Shown here: piece after piece, positions 49,001-60,640 of the stretch | Numbering within the stretch: the first letter of the stretch is position 1 | How the letters are laid out: each line of letters begins with the position of its first letter | Source: Cinnamomum chago | Lineage: Eukaryota; Streptophyta; Magnoliopsida; Laurales; Lauraceae | Direction: 5' to 3' | DNA: 64,000 nt | Assembly (NCBI GenBank): GCA_038049695.1 | Contig: CP142458.1 | Span: 64,823,501 to 64,887,500 of the forward strand | Translations under genes and position numbers: made by a program | Notes under the pieces: model-generated | The model's database searches: none | What the model was told of the DNA's origin: nothing | What the model saw: only the letters and a program-made list of their open reading frames with translations

Positions 49001-51800
49001 TAATCAGAAGACATCACTACAAAAGATAAGGTATCCACTGCAGTGGATTCACTATAAGCTATATTGAACCCAGTAGCAATTTGACAACACAATTTGTATC
49101 AACAATCAGGACCGTCAATTAGTTTTCTCAACTGCACATATGCTAACTGGCAAGGGTCACATCAACCAGATTACCTATCTATAAGGGTACATTTTCATCA
49201 AACTCTCCTATTGTAAACTGAAGATAAAGTGGTTAAAATAGTGTCGTAGAAATAGTCTTTTGATCCATAGCCAATAAAATATGGATGGATCAATTTGATA
49301 ATTATAGTATTCAACCTTATTCATAAAAATGAACTGAACCACCCACATCCTAAGGTATCTGATAGAATGGTTTAAATTATTTGATATGTGTAATTTAATT
49401 ATTTAATCTAGTTCGCTAACAAAAAGAGGACTGGACAAACTTATCAAAAGATTTTTGGACTGAACCAAATAGACAGTTCTGATTGATGGCATGGAAGGTC
49501 CAAGTCTCAAAATGCAAGGTGTACTGTGAGTCTGTAAGCAAAAGAATGTAAAGTGCGCTTATTACTGCAAAATTTCCTTTGAGTGAAAGTATAAACAAAA
49601 TGCAGGTTACATTTTAGTGGGAAATTAGACACTGATTCCTACATTGCCCAACACTTTATCTTCTTAATTTCAATTTAATACCAGAACAGAATAACAAACT
49701 TCCACATGCTTCCAAACTTAATCCCATGGTGTCATGGCTCTTATTTAGCCATATGTAGAAGGTAACATCTACAGGTCATTTACACCCAATTACAGCAAAT
49801 AAACAACAAAATTACAAATCACAGCTTCAAGAAAATATCATTGGGAAGTTAAAAGTTCTAAAGAAGTTTTTTTTTTTTAGATCATGAGATCCCAATTACC
49901 CTGCCAGGGATTTCAACCAGACTTGAGTAATTTATTCCAAAGGAAAAGTTTGCATCAAGGTGACAAATGCAGAGAAGTTTCAGAAATTCCAAGTCAATTT
50001 TACAATTTCAATATGGCAATACTTAGTATAATCACATCAATAACATTCTAAACTACAAACATAAAAGCAGAAATGCAGGAAGATTACGTGCTTGATCCTA
50101 CAATTTATTGATATTCAGCTAGGAAAAATAGCCTTATACATGTCCAATATTACCTCTGGTCTCTTCCCTGTTATTTCATCTGCCAGCCTCAAGCATTGGT
50201 TAAGATCTAACGTCCCAACCACAACTCGATCTTCTCCATTCTCAGAAAACTACACAGTACACCACAAACATTTTTATATGAGTCACTCAGAGTTGAACAA
50301 TACAATTTCTTCTCCTACACTGCAAAATACAGAGTGCAGGCCTCATCAGCTGTTCGTTACGAACCATTTCAGATCAGCCAACTTATGAATCAGGCAGTGG
50401 TAACAATCATAATCTTTTTATTACATTTTGATGACGTTTTGAAATATCAAAATGGTAAGAACAAATTAGAACATTGAACCACACATGGACCAATGAGGAT
50501 CACTAACATTAAGAGTAGGAAAATCGGGTGTCTGCAAATGTTTATGACTAGAACAAATAAATAATTCACTCAACAAATATTCAGTGAGGTACCAGCAAAA
50601 ATGCACCAAGGTGAGGCCCAAAAAAAAAAAAAAAAGTTCAAGTGAAGGTTCAAAGCTCAAAGACAATTAACACATGTTTAATGCTTTCAAGATGTGTTAT
50701 CTGATGGATGTTGATAGTGATACAATGTCAATGATAAGCATCTTTTGTATATTCTTTTCTCCAGTAATACACTAATGGAAACTCTTTCTCGCTCGATAAT
50801 GTTAAGGTGCGAAGACAAGCTCATAATGGATGATTGGATACTGCACACCAGCAATCTTCATACCTTACAAGTAGAACATAAATCCTCTGAAGAGCTTAAT
50901 ATTTGTGACAATGGAAGTGTTGCATTTATGCAAGAAACCCTTGTAAATCCTATTCGCTTCCCAGCAATTCGGTCCTTTAATGCCTCAAACTCGCGCTCCG
51001 CCAAGTACCTCTTATGATCCTAATATAACTTGACAAGGAATAAATACCATTAGTGTGTTACAAAAAGTACATAGGTAGGAATCGGCCATTCGATTTCACT
51101 CTATAGTTATAGTATGAAATATGAATCTCTGAAAATCAAATTCAACCATAAAACCATAAGAAACTTTCTCAATCATGAAAATCAAATTCAACCATAAAAC
51201 CATAAGAAGCTTTCGCAATCATGAAAATCAAATTCAACCATAAAACTATAAGAAGCTTTCGCAATCATGAAAATCAAATTCAACCATAAAACCATAAGAA
51301 ACTTTCGCAATCAAGAATAGCAAAATCATATTACATTGTTTTGTAGAGCCTTACAAATCCACTTCAGTGGGGCCCACCCGTAAAAACCTGAACGGCTCAA
51401 ATCCACCATATCCCATGGTGGGGCCCACTCCAAAAGGGACTTTAAATCCAAATCCAAAGAAGAAATGCAGATACCAAACAGAATGAATCAAAAATTCATA
51501 GGCGGTGATTGAGGTGGTGTGGTGGCTCACCTCGACGGCGTAGGTGGTGGGGTTGAAGTTGTAGAAGGAGCGGACGCGGAGGCAGGCGGCGGCCCAGAGC
51601 TCGGCCTCGGAGACGGCTTCGGCGACGGCGATCGCCGGGCGGTCGAGGACGATCTGGGCTTTGTGAGAAGCGACGGAAGGGAAGTGGCGGAGGGGTTTGG
51701 AGGTGGAGAGGGAAGTGCGAGGGGTAGTTTGGGAATCCAAAATTGATAGGTGGTGATGAGGGAAGAATGCACAGCGGGAGAGGGAAATGTCAAAGGCCAT
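43084..51800 (-). CDS. Plastid-type GNAT N-acetyltransferase, five exons, 268 aa
   Basis: Coding exons on the minus strand are 51800-51531, 51019-50864, 50249-50154, 45506-45386 and 43247-43084 (807 nt with stop). All four introns have GT...AG ends and exon phases agree. Exon 1 encodes a Ser-rich, acid-poor N-terminus (MAFDISLSRCAFFPHHHLSI) that looks like a chloroplast transit peptide, then ELWAAACLRVRSFYNFNP. Exon 2 gives RYLAEREFEALKDRIAGKR, exon 3 the VVVGTLDLNQC strand. Exon 4 has the acetyl-CoA loop in VHRKGVGYALVAKSK. Exon 5 has HVAVDNEPAKNLYMKSGF and ends LLLWVDLTYE. This matches the Arabidopsis plastid GNAT group around At2g39000 and At4g28030, whose members acetylate protein N-termini and lysines. 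The exact orthologue is not settled. Introns of 2.1 and 4.6 kb are long and hold repeats. Confidence 0.92.
43248..45385 (-). other. Intron 4 of the acetyltransferase gene (2.1 kb)
   Basis: Donor ATGGG/GTAAAAG at 45385 and an acceptor AG at 43249-43248. A stretch at 43660-43860 has a GC-richer, repeat-like character. No gene seen within. Confidence 0.8.
45507..50153 (-). other. Intron 3 of the acetyltransferase gene (4.6 kb)
   Basis: Donor CAGAG/GTAATA at 50153 and acceptor TTGAGCAG at 45508-45507. It contains the hAT MITE at 48197-48527. The open frames at 47062-47440 have no recognisable family. Confidence 0.85.
48197..48527. mobile_element. hAT-type MITE, 331 bp, in intron 3
   Basis: Termini CTATGATGCCCAGATAC and GTATCTGGGTATCATAG are inverted repeats with one mismatch. 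Exact 8-bp target duplication ACTAGAAT at 48189-48196 and 48528-48535. Near the left end the words GATACGGAC and GATACGGATG recur. No coding potential. Confidence 0.93.
51129..51312. repeat. 46-bp tandem repeat, four units, in intron 1 of the acetyltransferase gene
   Basis: Units start at 51129, 51175, 51221 and 51267; each reads ATGAAAATCAAATTCAACCA and so on to GCAATC with one to three differences. It lies between exon 1 (ends 51531) and exon 2 (starts 51019). Confidence 0.95.
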
Positions 51801-53500
51801 TGCATTGGCTCGCTCTCTCTCTCTATCTTTAGATTTTGGGCTTTTCGATTTTGGTAGTGTTTGGATGTAATTGGAATGATAAGATATTATGAGGTCTTGT
51901 TTTGGTAACGTCAGCAGCATGATCTGGGGACAAAATTTCAAAGTTTTATAGGTAAGTGCATGGAAAAGCTCTTTTGTAAATGCTGGTGTCATTGATTGAA
52001 TTAGGGTTTTTTTTTTTTTTTTTTTTTCGAGGATTGTGCATCATTTGCCTTTTATCTTACATTTGTTATTCAGGGTTTAAATGTTTTCCATGTAACTGCT
52101 TGTGCGATATTTCATCGTCATGCGCATTGATATAGATCTTATCACCCATCGGCCAAAAGGGCTATATATATAGAAATAACAGATATCAGTTGATATAATT
52201 CTTCACAATACATTATCCCCTAACACAAGACCACCTTCTTTCTTTAGATCTATAATTGTTTGTCATCATCTTCTACATCCAAAGTATCAATCATTGCCCT
52301 TGGATCTTGAAGAGTGAATCACATGTGACTGATCTCTCACAAACAGTCACAGATCTCCACAACTAGTACCTGATTCAAGCCTACGAAGTCCTTATCGCAT
52401 TTGTAGCAGTCAGCTCATTTAGATCCCTGCTTCCGCAACATCTACGGCTTTCATAAGTTGCCCTAGTTTATCACTCTATTCTTTTTGTATACAGGGTTGA
52501 GCCCGAGTGGAATAAAGTCTTTGCAGGGCCCTACTCTGTTTAGGCACTTACCTTACCCTCGAGAGTTGGAAAAGACTCAAGGACTTTTTTTTTTTTCCTT
52601 GAGACTCAAGGAGTAGAAAACAAGAAAATCAATTTATGATTTTTTAATAGCACCATTAAGCATCGATAAATTGTCCATACAATTGCGGTTGATATTATCC
52701 TGAACTTAGAAAACAAAGAATACAAATGTGTAAACCTACTAGTAAAGACCGGCATCGAGGCTATTTATAAATATTAGAAATCTCATAGGCTATATATAAA
52801 AAAATGGTTGTAAGGACAAAAGCTTCTTTTTTGTAATAAAAAAAAAGAGCAAAAGCCTATCGCTCGTTTATCTTTACTATCAAATACACTTATTAGTAAT
52901 ATGAAAGGCATTAAAATGCCTAAGCAAGAGCCTATTTACAAATACAAAAACCACATGGTTCCTATTTACAAATCTTAGAAATCACAAGGGATATATATAA
53001 AAAAAAAAATCTTATATAACAAGGATCGTTGAATTTTGAATTAAAATACTATTGATGTGGCTCCTGTCTGAAAAATAGAGGCTTTATTTGACTCTTACTC
53101 ATCAAGTAAGGTGTCAAACGAGCCGAAGGGAATGTGTCACCCTAAGTTAGACCCCATAAACTATAAAATAAAGGCCTGATCCTCATAGCATAAAAGCTCG
53201 AAGCCTAAGCTCAAACCCTTCCATATCAACTTAATAAAGTTACTCAAGAGAAGTATATATAAATATGATTTTCTTTTCAACCACATCTGGTGTGGAGTTC
53301 TAATAATGAAGGCTAAAGTGATCTTTACTATTTTGGAAATTTATAACGATAACAATGCTAGACACAAATGCAATAATATAAAAGAGAACCACTTCCTACT
53401 AAACAATATCTATTGATAAAAAAAGGTTGCCTTCTAAGGAATACGTGGAAAATGAATAGATGTTTGATTTGGTTTTTTTTTTTTCAGAAAAAGAACGGTT
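51801..53500. other. Upstream region of the acetyltransferase gene and intergenic
   Basis: A GA-repeat lies just upstream of the start codon (51810-51828), probably 5' leader. 52759-52800 and 52965-53010 share a worn duplicate with CTATTTA(C/T)AAATxTTAGAAATC. No gene recognised. Confidence 0.45.
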
Positions 53501-53508
53501 GTTAGCAC

Positions 53509-54456
53509 CAGGGCCAACTCGAGACAATTTTGAGGCATAAAGCAACAATTCTAAATGAGGCATTTTCTATATTTTAATATTATTATAAATATTTTATTTA
53601 AAATTTATTTTTCTTACTTTTTTATGATATAAATTTGCTAATTAAGTTTTTATATTCAAATTTGTTAACCTATCTTAAGTCCACAATCCACAAGAAAATT
53701 TTGTGCCCATCTCCAAAACTCACATAGAAATCTTGAGTCACAAAATTCAACTACTTATTTGGCTCTAAAACCCCCTCCTCCAAACAAAAATCTTGAGTCT
53801 GCCACTGGTGGGGTGCGAATTTTTTGCACATGTGTGCGGTGCGCATATGAGGCAAGACCATCCAAGACGGACTTTAGAGGTGTGCCTCACGTATTAGATG
53901 TTCCAGATGCAGGATGCTCATATACACTGTGGGCAAGTGAATAAATTCCAGCGATGGCCCATTGTTTATCTTAAATTTTAAGATCTATCATTAGGGCTGA
54001 AAATCTCAAGTTATGGATTTATTACAACCACATCATGGATCAAATCTAAATATGCCCCTATTGAAATAGGATACACAAAAATAATGAGAAAGGCTTGTGA
54101 AGCAAATTCATTACTGGATTTATGGTTGAGATTTGATACACACATGGACTGCTAGAAATATAATAGTGTGGTAAAATCAATTGGGCTCTTAGCAATAAAA
54201 ATATAAGAGGTAGATTTGGAAATATAATAGGTCATAAATGACACTTTAAGGCTCCATGAAAATCTTGGTTGTATCTTCTCAGGAGAGAGTTATCATGGGG
54301 CCTTATATTTTAGGAAGAAAAAAATGAATGTCAGTTGACAAGTTTGATTTTTAGAATTTCAAAAGATGCGAGCTGCTATTATGGGGCCTTTTTTTACCCT
54401 TGTTTTATAAAGCCTAAAGCAAAGGCTTTGTTGGCCTTGTGGTACAACCGGCCCTA
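53509..54456. mobile_element. hAT element, non-autonomous, 948 bp
   Basis: Left end CAGGGCCAACTCGAGACA and right end GGTACAACCGGCCCTA resemble the CAGGGCCGGC terminus of plant hAT elements. Subterminal words TGAGGCATAAAGCAA and GCCTAAAGCAAAGGC are inverted in gist. Flanks GTTAGCAC (53501-53508) and GCTAGCAC (54457-54464) are an 8-bp target duplication with one change. No transposase remains. Confidence 0.85.
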
Positions 54457-54631
54457 GCTAGCACAAAAAGAGAAGAAAGAAAAGATTTAGAAACCTCCTT
54501 TTACTTTGGGTGTGCAAAACTTCCTAAGTTGGCAAAGGTTGTAAATAATAGATAAGTCCCCCATAAAATACCCTTTCAAACCTCCTTCCATTCTTCAAAT
54601 TAAGGATTTGAGTTATTACCATATTTTAGAG

Positions 54632-55132
54632 CATGGAACCAAGGTTGCAAACGGGATAGTTCCGGATCAGAACCATAGTGGACCCGAACCCAAACCCGTT
54701 TCCAAATAATGGTTCAGATTCTAGATCTGGTTTTTGACTCGGAACCTGTTTTATTAATTTTAGACCCGGGTCCAATTCCGGAACCAGGTCTACCTAGAGG
54801 ACTAGAATCTAGTTTCAAAATCGATTCTAATTTCTCTTTATTGTTTATTTTTCTTAAAATATACATATTATTCAATTTATAACAGTGCATCAAGTCTACT
54901 ACCTCCAGTATTATACATAAAAATGTATAAAAAATAGTTTCTTTTCAGATACAATTTTCAACATCTTAAGCTCATATGCCAGGTCCCGAGTTCACGGGTT
55001 GGAACCTATATGGACACGAACCCAAACCAGTTTATCAATTAGAACCTGAAATAGGTTTCAAGCCCAGTTTTTTGCAGGTCGGAACTTTCGGGTAATCAGA
55101 AGTTCCATGTAAAACTAATAAAGTAAGGGACT
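54632..55132. mobile_element. Decayed GGAACC-rich hAT-family copy 3 between long direct repeats
   Basis: The right part GTCGGAACTTTCGGGTAATC matches GTTGGAACCTTCGGATAATC in the copy at 9929, and words such as CGGAACC recur throughout. Ends are worn (AAGGTTGCAAACGGG on the left). The region is bracketed by an imperfect direct repeat of about 31 bp (54601-54631 and 55124-55154), too long for a hAT target duplication. Confidence 0.6.
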
Positions 55133-55154
55133 GAGTTATTACTATATTTTAGAG

Positions 55155-56466
55155 GACATTAGTGTTTTTTTTTTTTTTTAATAAAGAAGGGTGTACCAAT
55201 CCTTGAACCCTTGACCTCTTTTAAATGCTTCCAGTCATGTAACCATAAAGACACAAGGAAGATTGGTGGATGTTAGTTTTTTTTTCTCTAAGTTGTATGT
55301 TAGTTGATATAAGAGAAATACTAAAGATCTAGAACCCCCTTTTTTGTGTGTGTGTGTGTGGTTGATATAAAAGCAAGATTAACAACATAGGACACATTTG
55401 TTTGGTGGAATTGAATTTCCAGGGATTCATGGTAAAATTGGCTAAACTATAAAAGTAAAAAATAAACTCAAACAATTAATCTTACACAAGAGGATATTTC
55501 TTGAAGTTAAGAATGTATTAGTGAATAAAATAATGAAAAGAATAAAAAAAGAAGAAGATATAGACAAGTCCCATGCATACAGCCGAATGCTTTAATCAAA
55601 TACATATTCTTTATTCGTAGCTTAAATCTCTTTAACGCTATAAAAATTCTTAAGAAAATTCATTAACTACTAAATCATATTTTTATGAAGTAAAACCGGT
55701 AAATGAAGGAAATATAAAAGATGATTAGTATTAACTTTATTGGGTGTGACTATTCTTACTCCGCCCCGAATTGCTTGAATTATAAGATTCGATTAAATGA
55801 GTATCGGATCATAAGATTCATCTATAAATGAGATTCATTATATATATATACACACAAAATCATTTTCTTTAAAATTTGGGATATGAATCTGAATTCAAGA
55901 TACGAATCATATGATTTTTATAACTATGGGTTCAAGGAATGAATATATAAGGTGGAGACATAAATTGAGGCCGTTCATAAATTTTCATTTATGAGAGTGA
56001 TGGCTAGGTATGCATTATCCACAAAATCACCTTTAGTTGATGGCCACAAAATATTTATGGATCATAGCTTTTGCTTCTTTAGTTCAACCACTTGATAAGA
56101 AAACACTTCTTAGAACTCTTATTAATTAAATACCATGCGAACAAATAGGCCCAAAATCTAATAGGACTATCATTGTGGAAGAATTTATTGCTTTAATCAT
56201 ATTAGAGATATAGCTTACTTGGAATTTCAAAAGACTTGTTATCTTTTAAAAGAAGCACATTAGATTTTTCCTTTTAAAGAGAGCTTTACTAGGACTCACA
56301 TTAGGAGGATAAAGTTTACACAATATTTGTAATGTTAAAAAAAATGAAATGTATATAATAAAAAAAATACGAACAAATGATGTCATTATTTTGTTGCCAG
56401 GTATTTTGAAGGGAGTAAGACTGCAAGCAAAAGTACGCGATTCCTATTTTTTTTAATACATTATAA
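55155..56466. other. Intergenic, no gene recognised
   Basis: AT-rich with poly-T at 55168-55180, (TG)n at 55346-55360 and (TA)n/(CA)n at 55838-55855. Confidence 0.45.
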
Positions 56467-56500
56467 CTAGCAAAAACACTCTTGTGATGCATGGGCCTAC
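56467..56500 (-). mobile_element. Helitron 3' end, minus strand
   Basis: On the minus strand the sequence reads GCCCATGCATCACAAGAGTG, then TTTTTGCTAG followed by T. This resembles the usual GCCCGTGCATCGCACGGGT type hairpin after loss of CpGs. The 5' end of the element was not found. Confidence 0.55.
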
Positions 56501-56996
56501 AACAAGGAAGTGTGCATATATTCTCTCAATCACAATCTTATATATAGTAGCAAAAATATAATCATCCGAAATAGCACTAGTAATAAAAAGTCTTTTTGTT
56601 AATTAGTGATAAAAAGTTAAAAGTCAATAAGATTGAAAGCCTAAAGAAATGTTCTTCCTCTACGTGGGGTCCACTAGGGCCCAACTTGGATCAGTACGGA
56701 TCATTTCACACTCTTATCCCCTCATGATCTGGCATTGAGCCATCATCGAATCTTTATCCACCATTGGAATGAATCTCAAAGTAATCTATAAAAAGACCAC
56801 TAAGATTTATTGTTTTTCAAATATAGGGCTAGGATTATCGTACAAGTCTGATTTTTTTTTTGTTGGCCCTTATATGCAACAAATCTTTTCCATGTACCCA
56901 CTCTCGTTAATAAGCGGGCATCTTGAGTAGGCCCCACGAGCTAGACTCTATATTGCTCATATGCAGTTCTCTCACATTGCCCAGCAGACATGGATA

Positions 56997-57506
56997 TTAG
57001 GGGCATGTTTGTGTAGCCCATTTCCGCGGAAAATGTTGTAGTTTTCTACGGAAAACTTCTTTTTCATGTGTTTGGTGCGGCAGTTTTCTGCGTAAATGCT
57101 TTTTCGCCACGTCAGCATTTTCCTTCCTAGCCATAGAAATAGACTTCCTATGGGGGGTATGGGAAGTCCATTTCCACGGAAAACCGACCCCCCAATTTCC
57201 TCTCTCTCACCCTCACTCCACCCAACCACCCTCTTTCTTCCTTTTCCCCTCCCAACCCCACCCACCCCACACACATATCAACCCACTCACCCAATAGTTT
57301 TCACTAAAAAATGGTTTTCACTAAAGAAATCCATAGCCGCACCAAACAACATTAGCACTAATTCATCGAGGAAAACCTTTTTGCACCAAACATAAAATTT
57401 TGACTTCCGCAGAAAAACTTTTCCAAAGAATTTGAAACCCATGGATTTTGCTGATGTGGCAATTTCCAATTTCCACGGAAATTAGATGTACACAAACGTG
57501 CCCTAA
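56997..57506. mobile_element. MITE with TTAGGG(G)CA-GTTTGTGTA termini, copy A
   Basis: Left TTAGGGGCATGTTTGTGTA and reverse-complemented right TTAGGGCACGTTTGTGTACA agree closely. Subterminal words around CCGCGGAAA and CCACGGAAA recur in both halves. No clear target duplication. Open frames within are by-products. Confidence 0.75.
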
Positions 57507-58225
57507 GAGATAAAAAGTTGTAAATGAAACCTCATCTTACATTGATGGAATTCATGAGCACTACCACAAATACAACAATCCTATGAAAATGTTGAGATGA
57601 TATGATGACATTTAGTTGAAATGATATTTTCCCAACAATTATTGCAGTATTCCCAAAAATTCACTAAATTGAAAATGTCACTAGAAAACTACTAGAAATT
57701 GGAAGAAAATGGAAGAAAAGCAAGAATAAGTTAAAAGTGTTCTTTTATTAGTATCTAACTCTAATTAAAATCATTCATTACTTGTACATATCATTTATTT
57801 TATGTACTATTTTCTAAAATGATAGTCAGAGAAAAACTCCAACTTTGAACATATCCTAACGTTTTCCTAAGAAAATCATTTCTTAAGAATGATATTTATG
57901 ATAATGCTCAATAGACATGTGACATGTAATGAACAGTTTTAAATTTGTACCATATCAAGCTATATTTAGGAAAGCAATGTTTGGATGGGATAATTGCCAA
58001 TTATTCAGATTCGGATTTATCCCAACACATACAAAACCTACTGGTGGTCCGGACCCCAATTGCTTCAAATTTTTGTTTTGTTTTGTTTTGTTTTTTTCCG
58101 TTGTTTGCCACATTGAACTCCGAGTCAAGAATAGAATGACACTTTGAACTCAAAAGACTCTATGATGGATCCCTATGTGATATTAAGGTGCCAACACCAC
58201 TCGACTACGAGTGTGTATGCCCTAA

Positions 58226-59100
58226 GGGGTCGTTTGTTTCCTGTGAAAGTGATTCACATGTGTAAATGACCCACATGTGAGTCATTTGCATATATAAATG
58301 ACTCACATGTGGATTAGATTCCACTGTTCGTTACTAGCATAACATTTCACATGTGAATCTATGAATAGGTTGTAGATTGTTTGATGATATCTCAACATTC
58401 AAGCAACATCAATGGTTGAAAATTGGACACATGAACATGTTTGAGCTTATAAAGAATATGAATGGTCCTGATTTTATAGGTAGGGCCCAGAACATTAAAA
58501 AAATCATAAAAGGCGGACTGGGTATGTTAATAACAATAGGTTGTATATTGTTGGATGATATCTCAACCTCCATGCATCATCAACGGTTGAAAATTGGATA
58601 TATGGCCGTGGTTGAGCTTCTGAAGAATATAAACGGTCCTGATTTTATAGGTGGGTCACAGAACAATAAAAAAATCATAAAAGGCGAACTGGGTATGTTA
58701 GTAACAATAGATTAATCCAACGACTGTAATTATGTTGATGATATCTCAACCTCCATGCATCATCAACGGTTGAAAATTTGACACATGACCGTATTTTAGC
58801 TTCTTAAGAGAATGAATGGTCCGGATGTTACAAGTGGAGCAAAAAAAAAAAAAAAATAGGCGGACTGCTCATAATGGCACTATAGCAATCCGCCTTGTAA
58901 CAGTAGTGTGTGAAACATTTTCACACCTCATGAGGTGTGAAAAACTAAGGCACAAAAAGGGTCAGGTTTCGTTTCACACCATTTACATAGCTACTTTACA
59001 CATGTGAATCAAAATCACACCAAACAAAAAACATGATTTATATGTATTCATTACCCATGTAATTCCATTGCATATGTAAATGAAAAAAACAAACGACCCC
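58226..59100. mobile_element. Terminal-inverted-repeat element, 875 bp, with internal triplication
   Basis: Ends GGGGTCGTTTGTTT and AAACAAACGACCCC are a perfect 14-bp inverted pair. Next to them ACATGTGTAAATGA and TGCATATGTAAATGA-like words occur, inverted. The interior has three copies of a 171-183 bp unit beginning around 58369, 58540 and 58722. I could not see a target duplication. Superfamily unassigned. Confidence 0.8.
58369..58835. repeat. 171-183 bp tandem triplication inside the element
   Basis: Landmark TGATATCTCAAC recurs at about 58384, 58555 and 58738, followed each time by CATCAA(T/C)GGTTGAAAAT and later AATGGTCC or AACGGTCC. The third copy is the most diverged. Confidence 0.85.
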
Positions 59101-59412
59101 AATTGCTTTTGGATTCAATCCGCATTCAACTTATAGATCAATATTGATAATAACAAAAACTCATGACCCATTGAAAAGAAGTTTTGTACTTCAAGTGAAA
59201 TTTGTCAGTAAATAGTTTGAAGGGATGACATTCATCTTGAACGGTTTAGATTATCATTATGTAGTATGATGCTGGTTCTATGCGAAACATGTAAATAGAC
59301 TATGTCGGAACTGGACTCGGGTTTTATGTCAACCATACCAATTAAAGTTAGAAAACTCCCGGGTAGCAGTTTCATATACAAACCTGCATCCGATTCGTGA
59401 CCCCAAACACTA

Positions 59413-60640
59413 TGAGCATGTTTGGTAACAGGCGAGGAATCCATAGATATGATGATTATTCACTACCACTGGAACAAAGATTCATTGCCAGTGATTTGTA
59501 TAGTTGAGGATTTTACATATATTGGTGTGTATCTACTTATAGTTAAGAAAAAAAAAGGATTGAGGACATGTTTGGTAACAGACGAGGAACCCATAGATTA
59601 TTCACTACCACTAGAATAATGATTCCTCACCAGAGATTTGTACAGTTGAGGATTTCACATTGATATTAGTGTGTATTAATTAATATAGCTGAGAAAAATA
59701 GGGTTTGGTGTGCAAATCCATTTAAGTGAGAATTTTCAAATGTTATGGGAGGTGGTTGGATCTGAAAATCCCATTAAATGAAGATTTTCATTCGTCCAAA
59801 TCCTCAAGAACTTACAATTACTAAATATGGATTTACTGTAACTTTAGGAAAATCGAAAATATTTTTTCTTAAATATTTGGTTGCCAAACGTGGCCCCAGT
59901 GTGCCAATAAAAATCCTAACAAATGAAGATTTTTATTTGTCCAAATCCTCGGAAATTTACAATTGCCAAATACGAATCTACACATCTTTTAGGGCATATT
60001 TGTGTAATACTTTTCCAAAGAAAAGTGGACGGTTTTCCGTGGAAAACCCATTTTTTCGGTATTTGGTGTGGAACAATTATGCGGAAATGATTTTCTACTC
60101 GTCAACATTTTTCTTGATAATTGAGGAAATGAGTTTCCCATGGGGGGTATGGAAAATAGATTTCTTCAAAAAACTTCTCCCTCTTTTCCCCACTCTTGTC
60201 AATTTCAACCCAAAAACCCTATAATTTTTTTATTTTTTATTTCTTTATATAAATTATTATTTAATGTTAAATAAATAATATACATATTATGTTATTTTTC
60301 TTCAAAAATTTATATCACTAAATAAGAAATTTTGATTTTCTAGAAAGAATCCACAGCTGCAACAAACAAATGTACCAATTCAATGAGGAAACTCTTTTTG
60401 TACCAAACATGAATTTCTAAATTTTACGGAAATCCTTTTCCAAGATTTTTATTTCTATGGAATTTGCTGACGTGACAATTTTCTCTTTTTGTGGAAAGAA
60501 TGTGTACACAAACGTGCTCTAAAGATTTAGTTACCAAACGTAATCCCAATATGCTAATAAAAGTTCTAGTAAATAAAGATTTTCATTCGTCTAGATTCTT
60601 AAAAATATACAATTTCCAAATATGAAATTGGCACATTCCA
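59413..60640. repeat. Nest of MITE-like repeats (ACCAAACGTGG family) around copy B
   Basis: 59414-59565 and 59566-59720 are a tandem pair opening CATGTTTGGTAACAG. Three blocks at 59776, 59912 and 60558 share GAAGATTTT(C/T)ATT(C/T)GTC and a TACAATT...CCAAATA word. GTTGCCAAACGTGGCCCC (59881) and GTTACCAAACGTAATCCC (60530) repeat too. Copy B of another MITE splits the nest at 59989-60522. Confidence 0.7.
59989..60522. mobile_element. MITE with TTAGGGCA-TTTGTGTA termini, copy B
   Basis: Same family and orientation as 56997-57506: shared GGTTTTCCGTGGAAAACCC-type words, CCCATGGGGGGTATGG, and TTTGCTGACGTGACAATTT near the right end. It is inserted in the repeat nest. No target duplication is clear. 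Confidence 0.75.

Noticed and set aside
51129-51312. CRISPR-like array (regular repeats)
   Set aside because: The four 46-bp units have no spacers and lie in a plant intron.
51519-51805. Gly/Asp-rich plus frame and Pro/Ser-rich minus frame over exon 1 of the acetyltransferase gene
   Set aside because: Shadow frames of a GC-rich exon; the frame from 51800 matches the family and splices in phase.
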